The position numbers and the translations under genes were made by a program. From contig CAZAYB010000179.1 in NCBI GenBank assembly GCA_964489215.1, positions 1-6,598 of the forward strand: a stretch of 6,598 nt of DNA, in the 5' to 3' direction. The notes under the pieces are model-generated. The model did no database searches and was not told the origin of the DNA. It saw only the letters and a list, made by a program, of their open reading frames with translations. Every line of letters begins with the position of its first letter. The stretch's first letter is position 1. Source of the stretch: CAZAYB01 sp964489215. Lineage in GTDB: Bacteria > Planctomycetota > Phycisphaerae > Sedimentisphaerales > Anaerohalosphaeraceae. Below, piece after piece: positions 1 through 5,813 of the stretch.

Positions 1-145
1 GTTATAGCAGTTCGATAATCGTCCACCCAATCGTATTGCCTTTAGCAGGTAAGATCAGGAAAGTGTTAGCTTATTGGCCCGCTTTTGCTAGTCACTTGCT
101 TATGATGAGGTTTTTTGCCGCTCAAAAGCAATTATCAGGGCCACT
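1..145. other. left-edge sequence, no gene recognised
   Basis: This stretch lies downstream of the leftward YkgJ-family gene. One plus-strand frame is open from the window edge to a stop at 195-197, but it runs antisense into the 3' end of that gene and its translation resembles no family I know. The minus strand shows no start codon followed by a convincing frame. No clear stem plus T-tract terminator for the leftward transcript is visible; the best candidate, TTGC/GCAA around 118-132, has only four pairs and no U-tract. Confidence 0.4.
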
Positions 146-568
146 CTATATTTCAGGGGGTTTGTATTTTAGAGCGGTTTTTAACGGCATGTATTGATAT
201 GGTATGTCAAAACGATTGCAGATTGCTTTGAACTGCTCGACAGCTGCTTCTGAGAGGGCGTTTTGTATTTGAGTATCTCCCGTGCAGAAAAAGATTCTGC
301 ACGAAGCGAACCTTTGCTGGTGTACGGTACACTTATTATTTTTCATATATGGGCATATACCGTCCGGCATTTTTGTTTGAGGTTCTTTTAAGCCGTGATT
401 GAAATAGATTATCTCCGGCGGGGTGATGAAGAGTTTGTGTCCGTATTTATCGAAATCACAGCATTGCCCACAGCATGAGCAGTTCGCATCTACAGGCAGC
501 TGACAGTAAAGCCACTGATAAATTCCGTGCACACTTTTTACGATCTGGTGATTAATGCTGGTCTTCAT
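146..568 (-). CDS. YkgJ-family cysteine cluster protein (second of a pair)
   Basis: A 140-residue soluble protein with the YkgJ-family (CxxCxxCC, putative zinc- or iron-chelating) layout. Residues 30-37 read CSCCGQCC, giving C30-x2-C33-x2-C36-C37 plus an extra cysteine at 32. The later family cysteines follow: C72 in GICPYM, C80 in NKCTVH, C90 in SCRIFFC and C95. There is no signal peptide or membrane segment. Family members are thought to bind a metal or Fe-S centre, but their biochemical role is mostly unknown. The ATG at 568 lies inside the end of the preceding YkgJ gene (17-base overlap) with no good Shine-Dalgarno sequence, so translational coupling is likely. The two proteins share the cysteine plan but little else, so they are diverged family members and not a recent duplication. 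Family assignment is fairly firm; function is unknown. Confidence 0.85.
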   Translation of the reverse strand: MKTSINHQIVKSVHGIYQWLYCQLPVDANCSCCGQCCDFDKYGHKLFITPPEIIYFNHGLKEPQTKMPDGICPYMKNNKCTVHQQRFASCRIFFCTGDTQIQNALSEAAVEQFKAICNRFDIPYQYMPLKTALKYKPPEI

Positions 569-1004
569 TTTTTAAGTGCCATTGTTTTTGTTTTCTGATT
601 TTTTCAATTTCCTCAAATGAAAAAAGGTTTCCTCTGTTTATCCCCGGGCAGTTCTGAGCGGCGTTATTCCATGCGTTTGAGCTTTTCAGGTTTGAATTCC
701 AGAAAGGCCAGGTTCTGCACTGATTCGGTCTGACTTGATAAACAGTGCAGTGCTTTTTACCGTTTTCACTTTTAAGGAAAATACAGTCTTTGGTTTTGGG
801 GTGTTCTATGAGTGAGACGCGATTAAAATATCTTCGAAGATATTTTTTCCTCAGCTGACCGATTGTCATATTCAGTTTTTTTGCCAGCAGTTCTATTTCC
901 TGTCTGGTTATCCAGACGAACCCTTCATCCGGTCCGGAACAGCAATTACCGCACCCCTGGCATTGGAAGGCAAGACCCTGACTGTACCATTTTTCAAGAC
1001 TCAT
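552..1004 (-). CDS. YkgJ-family cysteine cluster protein (first of a pair)
   Basis: A 150-residue soluble protein with a textbook YkgJ-family arrangement. The N-terminal CxxCxxCC is C15, C18, C21 and C22 (CQGCGNCC). It is followed by DCIFL with C74, HCTVYQVRP with C86, QCRTWPFW with C96, and C119 in NCPGI. The family is annotated as putative zinc- or iron-chelating, and the eight cysteines suit a metal or Fe-S site; no reaction can be assigned. A basic, charged stretch (residues 42-63) separates the cysteine groups. The ATG at 1004 follows a poor ribosome-binding site. The gene lies 84 bases downstream of ilvD on the same strand and overlaps the next YkgJ gene by 17 bases, so the pair is almost certainly co-transcribed, and readthrough from ilvD is possible. 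Confidence 0.88.
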   Translation of the reverse strand: MSLEKWYSQGLAFQCQGCGNCCSGPDEGFVWITRQEIELLAKKLNMTIGQLRKKYLRRYFNRVSLIEHPKTKDCIFLKSENGKKHCTVYQVRPNQCRTWPFWNSNLKSSNAWNNAAQNCPGINRGNLFSFEEIEKIRKQKQWHLKNEDQH

Positions 1005-1088
1005 ACTTATTCTGCTTTCAATGCCCAGATACCTCTGGTTTAAGAGGCAGTAAAAAAAATAATTTGCTTCAGGATTTAATTCTAAATC

Positions 1089-2756
1089 TTACCATTTCAA
1101 TACCGCTCCGGTATCAGCGGAAGTTGCCATAGAAGCATATTTTGCTAGATAACCTTCCTTTATTTTTGGTTCTTTAGGGATCCAGTTTTGCTTACGTTGC
1201 TTTAACTGATCTTCTGTCAGTTTTACATTGATTTTACCATTTGGTATGTCTATTTCGACGATATCACCATTTTCAATTAACCCTATGGGTCCACCTACTG
1301 CGGCTTCAGGGCTTACATGGCCGATACAGGCACCTCTTGTTCCTCCTGAAAATCTTCCATCGGTTATCAGAGCTACCGATTTGCCGAGTCCAGCTCCCAT
1401 GATATAGCTTGTAGGTGAGAGCATTTCCTGCATTCCGGGCCCGCCTTTAGGCCCTTCGTATCTTATTATAACGACGTCTCCTTCTTTTACTTTTCCCTGT
1501 AAGATTCCGTCACAGGCCTGTTCCTGGGATTCAAATATGACAGCAGGTCCGGAATGTTTGAGCATTTCATCGGCAACTCCTGCGCTTTTAACCACGCATC
1601 CGTTCGGGGCGAGATTACCAAAAAGTATTGAAAGTCCGCCGGTTTTGGAATAAGCGTTTTCAATGGTGTGTATGCATTCATTGTCTTTTATTTTTGCGTC
1701 TGCTATCTGCTGGCCGAGCGTTTTGCCGCTTACTGTTTGGGTTTCTGTTTTTAACAGGCCGGTCACTTTGTTGATTTCATTCAATATTGCTGAAATTCCG
1801 CCTGCGTTGTCAACATCCTGAATATGCCATTCGCTCGATGGAGATACTTTGCAGATGTTTGGGCATTTCTTTGATATCTCGTTAATTTTTTTAAGGTCGT
1901 AATCTATTTTGGCCTCATTTGCTATTGCCAGGGAGTGCAGTACGGTGTTAGTCGAACCCCCCATCGCCATATCAAGAACAAAAGCATTGTCAATTGAATC
2001 CTCAGTTACAATATCACGCGGTTTAATATCAGAAGCAATAAGGCTCATAATAACGGTGGCGGCTTTTTTATAAAGGTTCTGTCGTTGGGGGTCCTCTGCG
2101 AGTATTGTTCCGTTGCCCGGCAATGCCATTCCAATTGCCTCACACAGGCAGTTCATACTGTTTGCTGTAAACATTCCAGAGCAGCTTCCCTGACCGGGAC
2201 AGCCTGCGCATTCAAGTTCGTGAAGCCTTTCTTCGTCAATTTTGCCGGCATTATACTCGGCTATGCCTTCAAAAATACTGATAAGGTCCACAGTTTTGCC
2301 GTCATCGGTTTTTCCCGCTGCCATTGGTCCTCCGGAGACGAATACAGAAGGAATGTTGACTCTCATCGCTGCCATCAGCATCCCCGGGACGACTTTGTCG
2401 CAGTTGGGAATACAAATAACCCCATCGAAACTATGTGCCTTTAGCATGGTTTCCACGGCGTCTGCTATGATCTCTCTTGAAGCGAGTGAGTATTTCATTC
2501 CTGTATGGCCCATTGCTATGCCGTCACATACAGCAATAGTGTTGAATTCGAAAGGCACTCCGCCGGCTTCAATCACCGCCTGTTTTACAGTTTTTGCAAC
2601 TTTGTCAAGATGTACATGTCCTGGGACTACTTCGCAGAAACTGTTTGCTATCGCAATGAAAGGTTTTTTCATGTCGCTATCTTTTAAACCGCAGGCTCTT
2701 AACAAACCCCTGTGAGGTGCTCTTTGAAAGCCCTTTTTTATTGTATCGCTTCTCAT
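1089..2756 (-). CDS. ilvD: dihydroxy-acid dehydratase
   Basis: Dihydroxy-acid dehydratase (EC 4.2.1.9) dehydrates 2,3-dihydroxy-isovalerate and 2,3-dihydroxy-3-methylvalerate to the 2-keto acids that precede valine, leucine and isoleucine; it is a cytoplasmic Fe-S enzyme. From the chosen ATG the protein has 555 residues, normal for the family. Family signatures visible in order are VPGHVHL (44-50), CDGIAMGH (77-84, with D78 a likely Mg ligand), NCDKVVPGM (118-126, with C119 a cluster ligand and K121 the lysine carbamylated in known structures), GSCSGMFTANSMNCL (190-204, with C192 a cluster ligand), GGSTNT (266-271) and ALITDGRFSGGTRG (462-475, including the presumed catalytic S470). The open frame extends to a TTG at 2786, but the ATG at 2756 has AGGAGT five bases upstream and gives the family N-terminus (MRSDTIKKG, then RAPHRGLL), so I start there. 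The third cluster cysteine is probably C41 or C77. The gene looks intact. Confidence 0.97.
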   Translation of the reverse strand: MRSDTIKKGFQRAPHRGLLRACGLKDSDMKKPFIAIANSFCEVVPGHVHLDKVAKTVKQAVIEAGGVPFEFNTIAVCDGIAMGHTGMKYSLASREIIADAVETMLKAHSFDGVICIPNCDKVVPGMLMAAMRVNIPSVFVSGGPMAAGKTDDGKTVDLISIFEGIAEYNAGKIDEERLHELECAGCPGQGSCSGMFTANSMNCLCEAIGMALPGNGTILAEDPQRQNLYKKAATVIMSLIASDIKPRDIVTEDSIDNAFVLDMAMGGSTNTVLHSLAIANEAKIDYDLKKINEISKKCPNICKVSPSSEWHIQDVDNAGGISAILNEINKVTGLLKTETQTVSGKTLGQQIADAKIKDNECIHTIENAYSKTGGLSILFGNLAPNGCVVKSAGVADEMLKHSGPAVIFESQEQACDGILQGKVKEGDVVIIRYEGPKGGPGMQEMLSPTSYIMGAGLGKSVALITDGRFSGGTRGACIGHVSPEAAVGGPIGLIENGDIVEIDIPNGKINVKLTEDQLKQRKQNWIPKEPKIKEGYLAKYASMATSADTGAVLKW

Positions 2757-2761
2757 TTTGT

Positions 2762-2767
2762 ACTCCT
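2762..2767 (-). promoter_or_regulatory. ribosome-binding site that fixes the ilvD start
   Basis: Read on the minus strand this is AGGAGT, five bases before the ATG at 2756. It supports that ATG over the in-frame TTG at 2786, which has no Shine-Dalgarno sequence. Confidence 0.8.
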
Positions 2768-2790
2768 GATGAATAATATTACACAAAATA

Positions 2791-2805
2791 TCGGCAATTA
2801 GCCGA
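2791..2805 (-). other. small stem-loop in the ilvD leader
   Basis: TCGGC and GCCGA form a perfect 5-bp stem around a 5-base AT loop. If transcription starts about 7 bases downstream of the TATAAT box at 2814-2819, the hairpin sits at the very 5' end of the ilvD mRNA, where it could protect the transcript. It is too short and lacks the T-run needed for a convincing terminator, and the leader of about 50 bases has no room for a Leu/Val/Ile attenuator peptide. Confidence 0.4.
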
Positions 2806-2813
2806 ATTTTATT

Positions 2814-2841
2814 ATTATAGCGTCAAATGATAGGTTATGAA
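2814..2841 (-). promoter_or_regulatory. probable sigma70-type promoter for ilvD
   Basis: On the minus strand a perfect -10 box TATAAT (2814-2819) lies 16 bases downstream of TTCATA (2836-2841, four of six matches to TTGACA). The predicted start near 2807 gives a leader of about 50 bases before the ilvD ATG. The -10 is strong and the -35 modest; in such AT-rich DNA a chance match is possible. Confidence 0.5.
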
Positions 2842-2854
2842 CGGAAAAAAGTTT

Positions 2855-2905
2855 AAAAAGGCGAATTTTGGGATATGGATAAATATTTTCGGTCCCAAAA
2901 AGGCG
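2855..2905. repeat. composite of direct and inverted repeats, possible operator
   Basis: Two features interlock here. AAAAAGGCG occurs twice in the same orientation (2855-2863 and 2897-2905), start to start 42 bases apart, about four helical turns. Between and overlapping them is a perfect 8-base inverted repeat, TTTTGGGA (2866-2873) and TCCCAAAA (2893-2900), with a 19-base AT-rich loop. It lies upstream of the leftward ilvD promoter candidate and about 90 bases upstream of the rightward one, a place where a regulator could act. No known operator was recognised. Confidence 0.4.
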
Positions 2906-2994
2906 GAAATAATGTTGCTAAGGATAGAATATTGGATATAATTGAAGTGTATTTTAGCTGAGCACTCTGAATTATTATGTAAAATGGAAAAATA

Positions 2995-3022
2995 TTGTTG
3001 TTTTTTAATAAATCGGTACAAT
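2995..3022 (+). promoter_or_regulatory. candidate promoter for the lipoprotein pair
   Basis: TTGTTG (2995-3000), a 16-base spacer, and TACAAT (3017-3022). The -10 matches TATAAT at five of six positions, while the -35 is weak. A start near 3029 would give a leader of about 59 bases before the ATG at 3088. It is the best rightward candidate I see in this gap. Confidence 0.4.
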
Positions 3023-3087
3023 GTTTACGTATTCTTTCAGAGTTCTCAAATGGAATTAATGAAAAAGGGATTTAACAGGAGAACAAA

Positions 3088-4029
3088 ATGTTTCGAAAAA
3101 GCACAAGTCTATTATTTTTAGTTTCAGTTATTGTTATTTCAATGTTTGCCGGTTGCGGTCCTGATGCAGATCTGGCGTTGAAATTTGAGCCCGGCCAAAG
3201 TCAGATGTACCGTGTCAAAACATCTATGGTAAAGGACTTTGAATTTATTCAGCCTTCAGCTGGTAAGGAGGATGTTAAAAAAACAGGCTCGAATGTTGAA
3301 ATGACTTTCGTCCAGCATATAAATGACGTTGCCGATGATGGTACAGCAACGGCTGACATTATGATAAAAGAGCTCAAATATAAATTAATGAGCAAAGACG
3401 GAGTTGATGTTGACTTCGACAGTACTGACCCCTCTGACAGCGGCAGTGCTCTTGCCAATGCTGTAGGCAAGAGTTACACCATAAAGGTTTCGCCTTCAGG
3501 GTCTGTTCAGCTGGTAAACGCTTCAAAGGTTATCTCTGCGGTGAAGAGCGGACAGGAATCAAGGATAATTAAAAGTCTTATGAGCTCTGAGAGGGTTAAG
3601 GCAAGGCATCAAATAGCCGCTATTCCGTCAGAGAAAAAGACTTTCAGTAAAGGCGATACCTGGACTAATGAGGTTCAGTCACCCAAGGGTATGCTTGCTC
3701 AGAAGAAATTCAAGAAGGTTTACAAAGTTGAATCTGTCAACGAAAAGGACGGAGAAAGATTTGCTGTAGTCAAGATGGATGCAAATGCAGGTCCTGCAGA
3801 GCTGGGCGGAGAAGGAATGGGCTTTTTTGCGAAAATGTTCGATACAAATGAAGACTATACCGGCAAGCTGGTATTGAACGCCACAACAGGTCATGTTGTC
3901 GAGTATAATGAAAAACTCAAGGCTACCTATATAGCTATGGAGCCTGCCGAAGAGCAAAACAGTGATAAAGGGCCGGATACATTAACTATGGGCTATACTC
4001 AAACTGTCGAGCTTGAAATGGTCGAGTGA
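3088..4029 (+). CDS. exported lipoprotein, first of a tandem pair (DUF6263-like)
   Basis: A 313-residue protein with a clear lipoprotein signal peptide: a basic N-terminus (MFRK), a hydrophobic stretch (residues 8-19), then FAGC with C23 as the lipidated cysteine, so it should be anchored to a membrane facing the periplasm. The mature part is hydrophilic and probably mostly beta-strand. It contains KGDTW (188-192), a motif also present in the next gene, and a C-terminal LNATTGHVVEYNEKL segment (263-277). The overall plan resembles lipoproteins annotated as DUF6263, whose function is unknown; that assignment is from memory of the family style and is tentative. The start is set by AGGAG six bases before the ATG. 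A 43-base gap to the next gene, with no terminator, points to one operon. There are no catalytic motifs, so a binding or structural role is more likely than an enzyme. Confidence 0.88.
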   Translation: MFRKSTSLLFLVSVIVISMFAGCGPDADLALKFEPGQSQMYRVKTSMVKDFEFIQPSAGKEDVKKTGSNVEMTFVQHINDVADDGTATADIMIKELKYKLMSKDGVDVDFDSTDPSDSGSALANAVGKSYTIKVSPSGSVQLVNASKVISAVKSGQESRIIKSLMSSERVKARHQIAAIPSEKKTFSKGDTWTNEVQSPKGMLAQKKFKKVYKVESVNEKDGERFAVVKMDANAGPAELGGEGMGFFAKMFDTNEDYTGKLVLNATTGHVVEYNEKLKATYIAMEPAEEQNSDKGPDTLTMGYTQTVELEMVE

Positions 4030-4060
4030 ATTATGTGTTAAAAGGAATGTGTATATTTGA

Positions 4061-4066
4061 AAGGAG
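4061..4066 (+). promoter_or_regulatory. ribosome-binding site supporting a TTG start
   Basis: AAGGAG lies six bases before the TTG at 4073. An in-frame TGA at 4058-4060 rules out any earlier start, and the TTG gives a complete signal peptide beginning MKKILL, so the TTG is almost certainly used. Confidence 0.8.
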
Positions 4067-4072
4067 TCTCAA

Positions 4073-5068
4073 TTGAAGAAGATATTATTGGTTTTTGCTG
4101 TTTTTTCACTTTTGCTTTTCTGCGGTTGCCAGGAACAGGCCCGCAAGACCGGCGGCGATACGATTTTAAGTGTTGATTTTGCTAAGGGAAATCAAATCAC
4201 CTACCGGATGGTATCTGAGCGTCAGGTAGAATTGAATCTGGAGGGAGATCCCAAGGCCAAAGGTGATTCAAAGACTCAAAAACGAACAGAAAAGCTTGAG
4301 GCTGTTGTTACATATAATCCGGTAGAGGTTGATCTTTTTGGTGATACCACTTTGGAAGCGAAGATTAACAGCCTTAATGTTACCAGGGGGGCTTTTACAG
4401 GCAAGACAAGCAGCTCAGATGCAGCAGAAAGCCTGGCAGGTGAGACTTTCAGGCTCAAAGTTGCTGCCAATGGAGCAGTAAGCGACTATTCTTCTCTGGA
4501 GAAGGTCGTCCAGCAGGCTGGTCAAAAGGCTCTTTCAAGTAAGGGTTCACAGGGCCGAATAAAAGACGAGGAAATGATATGGGATTTCATAGCTATGCAG
4601 CATATGTTGTGGAGTGTCCCTGCTGCGGTTCCCAATCCGGCAAGCGGTATTAGTGTTGGTGATTCATGGGAAGGTGAGCAGATGGTGCCTTTGCCGATGC
4701 CGATACCAGTTGTCAAAAGGGGAGAGTTTACTGTTGCTGATATCAGTCAGGGTCCTGAAGGTGTGATGGCTACTATAAATGCAGATTATGATCTCTCTGA
4801 GAATAACGCAAAGGTGCTCAAGCCTTTTCCGGACCCTTATGAGGGCAATTTCAGGCTCAAAGGTATGTTTGGTTTTCTAAGAGGTTACAAATTTAAGAGT
4901 CTTCAGGGACAAGGTGTTACGGTTTATGATGTAAGTAAAGGCAGGCTGGTAAGTGACAGTCAGAATTACAAAATGGACGTGACTGCTCAATTTTTAATGC
5001 CTCTCGGCGATTCGGTTCCAGTGCTCAAGTTTGACCAGAAGATTGACATTACCCTGGTCAATAAATAA
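4073..5068 (+). CDS. exported lipoprotein, second of a tandem pair (DUF6263-like)
   Basis: A 331-residue protein read from a TTG codon. Its signal peptide is short (MKK, then a hydrophobic stretch to residue 16) and ends LFCGC; C19, preceded by G18, is the likely lipidated residue, though the F at -3 and C at -2 make the lipobox slightly unusual. The mature protein mirrors its upstream neighbour in order: an N-terminal FAKGNQITYRMV segment (36-47; FEPGQSQMYRVK in the neighbour), FRLKVAANGAVSDYSSLEKV (126-145; YTIKVSPSGSVQLVNASKVI), VGDSW (195-199; KGDTW) and a C-terminal VYDVSKGRLVSDS segment (284-296). I infer an old tandem duplication. It differs by a proline-rich loop after GDSW (MVPLPMPIPVV, 204-214). 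Function is unknown; the DUF6263 link is tentative. A strong terminator follows. Confidence 0.88.
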   Translation: MKKILLVFAVFSLLLFCGCQEQARKTGGDTILSVDFAKGNQITYRMVSERQVELNLEGDPKAKGDSKTQKRTEKLEAVVTYNPVEVDLFGDTTLEAKINSLNVTRGAFTGKTSSSDAAESLAGETFRLKVAANGAVSDYSSLEKVVQQAGQKALSSKGSQGRIKDEEMIWDFIAMQHMLWSVPAAVPNPASGISVGDSWEGEQMVPLPMPIPVVKRGEFTVADISQGPEGVMATINADYDLSENNAKVLKPFPDPYEGNFRLKGMFGFLRGYKFKSLQGQGVTVYDVSKGRLVSDSQNYKMDVTAQFLMPLGDSVPVLKFDQKIDITLVNK

Positions 5069-5117
5069 GGGGACCTCTAAAAATTACCCGTAAGCATAAA
5101 TTCGTTGGAATTATTAA

Positions 5118-5150
5118 GGCTCGGCAGTTGAAATGCCGGGCTTTTTTTTT
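5118..5150 (+). terminator. Rho-independent terminator after the lipoprotein pair
   Basis: GCTCGGCA (5119-5126) and TGCCGGGC (5134-5141) form an 8-bp GC-rich stem with one G-T wobble around a 7-base loop, extendable by a G-T pair, and followed by nine Ts (5142-5150). It begins 49 bases after the second lipoprotein stop codon and separates that operon from the HIT-dGTPase unit. Confidence 0.92.
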
Positions 5151-5166
5151 GGCTTCAGGCTTATTA

Positions 5167-5195
5167 TTGACAAGTTTATGGGTAAATGTTAAAAA
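5167..5195 (+). promoter_or_regulatory. candidate promoter for the HIT-dGTPase unit
   Basis: A perfect -35 TTGACA (5167-5172) is followed after 17 bases by TAAAAA (5190-5195, four of six matches to TATAAT). It stands just downstream of the terminator, as expected for a new transcription unit. The implied leader is about 100 bases long. The -10 is weak; a GATAAT at 5207-5212 has no matching -35. Confidence 0.45.
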
Positions 5196-5226
5196 GGTAC
5201 AGATGAGATAATATTCATTTTTTTAT

Positions 5227-5287
5227 CCCGTAAATGGGGTTTCAGTTCTGTAAACAAGTTTTTTAATTGTGAAATTCTTTTTACGGG
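5227..5287 (+). repeat. inverted repeat in the HIT gene leader
   Basis: CCCGTAAA (5227-5234) and TTTACGGG (5280-5287) are perfect 8-base inverted arms separated by 45 bases. The right arm ends against the purine-rich ribosome-binding region (GGGGAAAGGG, 5285-5294) of the HIT gene. A further CCCGTAA lies at 5087-5093, before the terminator. In RNA the arms could pair and partly hide the ribosome-binding site, but the long loop makes stability uncertain. Confidence 0.4.
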
Positions 5288-5288
5288 G

Positions 5289-5294
5289 AAAGGG
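5289..5294 (+). promoter_or_regulatory. ribosome-binding site supporting the TTG start of the HIT gene
   Basis: AAAGGG lies eight bases before the TTG at 5303. Upstream in frame there is no ATG, GTG or TTG before the stop codon TGA at 5270-5272, and the conserved NLWAPWR segment follows at once, so the TTG must be the start. A closer-by ATG at 5296 is in another frame. Confidence 0.65.
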
Positions 5295-5302
5295 TATGTG
5301 TT

Positions 5303-5812
5303 TTGGAAAGAAAAAATTTATGGGCACCATGGCGAATGAAGTACATAAAAGGCCTTATCAGTGAGCACGAATGTTTTTTGTGTCATTATCGTGACAATCC
5401 TGAAAATGATGCTGAAAATTATGTTTTATGGCGGACGGAAAAGGCTTTTGTTGTATTTAACCGCTTTCCATATAACAATGGGCATCTTCTGATTGCGCCA
5501 CTTAGGCATGTGCCTGATCTGGATGAGATGGACGAAGGGGAGATGCTTGAGATGGTTAAGCTTGTTCGTGATTGCAAGCTGGCCTTGAGCAAGACGGTGA
5601 ATCCTCATGGTTTTAATGTCGGGCTGAATATAGGAAGATGTGCCGGGGCAGGTTTGCCGGGTCATTTGCATTTTCATATAGTTCCCCGCTGGACTGGTGA
5701 TACAAATTTCATGAGTGTTTTGGGTGATACTGATGTAATTAGTCAGGGTCTTACTGAGCTTTACGATATTTTGAAAGATGTAGGTCAAAAAGAGGGCCTG
5801 CCCCGGGTTTAG
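5303..5812 (+). CDS. HIT-family protein, Ap4A phosphorylase/hydrolase-like
   Basis: A 169-residue cytoplasmic protein of the histidine triad superfamily. The triad H121-L-H123-F-H125 is followed by IVPRW; the middle histidine is the usual nucleophile that forms a nucleotidyl intermediate. Other visible family segments are NLWAPWRMKYI (5-15), NRFPYNNGHLLIAP (53-66), PHGFNVGLNIG (101-111) and the RWTGDTNF stretch after the triad. This combination matches the bacterial branch typified by the mycobacterial Ap4A phosphorylase Rv2613c, so the likely substrates are diadenosine polyphosphates or related nucleotides. C24 and C27 (CFLC), which many HIT proteins use with histidines to hold zinc, may form a metal site here. 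Translation starts at TTG. The dGTPase-like gene begins one base after the stop, which suggests translational coupling in a nucleotide-housekeeping operon. Exact substrate is unproven. Confidence 0.92.
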   Translation: MERKNLWAPWRMKYIKGLISEHECFLCHYRDNPENDAENYVLWRTEKAFVVFNRFPYNNGHLLIAPLRHVPDLDEMDEGEMLEMVKLVRDCKLALSKTVNPHGFNVGLNIGRCAGAGLPGHLHFHIVPRWTGDTNFMSVLGDTDVISQGLTELYDILKDVGQKEGLPRV

Positions 5813-5813
5813 T

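Larger units (their letters stand above)
2757..3087. other. divergent intergenic region between ilvD and the lipoprotein genes
   Basis: This 331-base AT-rich region separates the leftward ilvD unit from the rightward lipoprotein unit. It holds the ilvD ribosome-binding site, a hairpin at 2791-2805, a leftward promoter candidate at 2814-2841, a composite repeat at 2855-2905, a rightward promoter candidate at 2995-3022 and the lipoprotein ribosome-binding site (AGGAG, 3077-3081). A 68-codon minus-strand frame at 2815-3021 covers much of it, but it has low-complexity composition (rich in F, I, N, S), no family resemblance, and would overlap the ilvD promoter, so I do not call it a gene. Confidence 0.7.

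Noticed and set aside
8..40. TTCGA-containing stretch that recalls a tRNA T-loop
   Set aside because: The flanking bases do not pair into a T-stem and no acceptor or anticodon arm can be drawn.
3..197. Plus-strand frame open from the left edge, about 65 codons
   Set aside because: It runs antisense into the well-supported YkgJ-family gene and its translation shows no family resemblance; most likely a chance open frame.
1032..1088. Possible terminator between ilvD and the YkgJ pair
   Set aside because: A 6-bp AT-only stem (GATTTA/TAAATC, 1073-1088) sits just after the ilvD stop, but the T8 run on that strand (1052-1059) is 13 bases further on. The other stem (CCTCT/AGAGG, 1032-1047) comes after the T-run. 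Neither has the right geometry.
2085..2715. Long plus-strand frames inside ilvD (2085-2444 and 2242-2715)
   Set aside because: They are antisense shadows of a highly conserved ilvD sequence with no family resemblance of their own.
2757..2786. Ten-residue N-terminal extension of IlvD from a TTG at 2786
   Set aside because: The extension has no ribosome-binding site and reads through the AGGAGT site that serves the ATG at 2756; the family N-terminus begins at that ATG.
2815..3021. Minus-strand 68-codon frame in the divergent gap
   Set aside because: Composition is biased towards F, I, N and S as expected from AT-rich DNA, there is no family motif, and it overlaps the ilvD promoter candidate.
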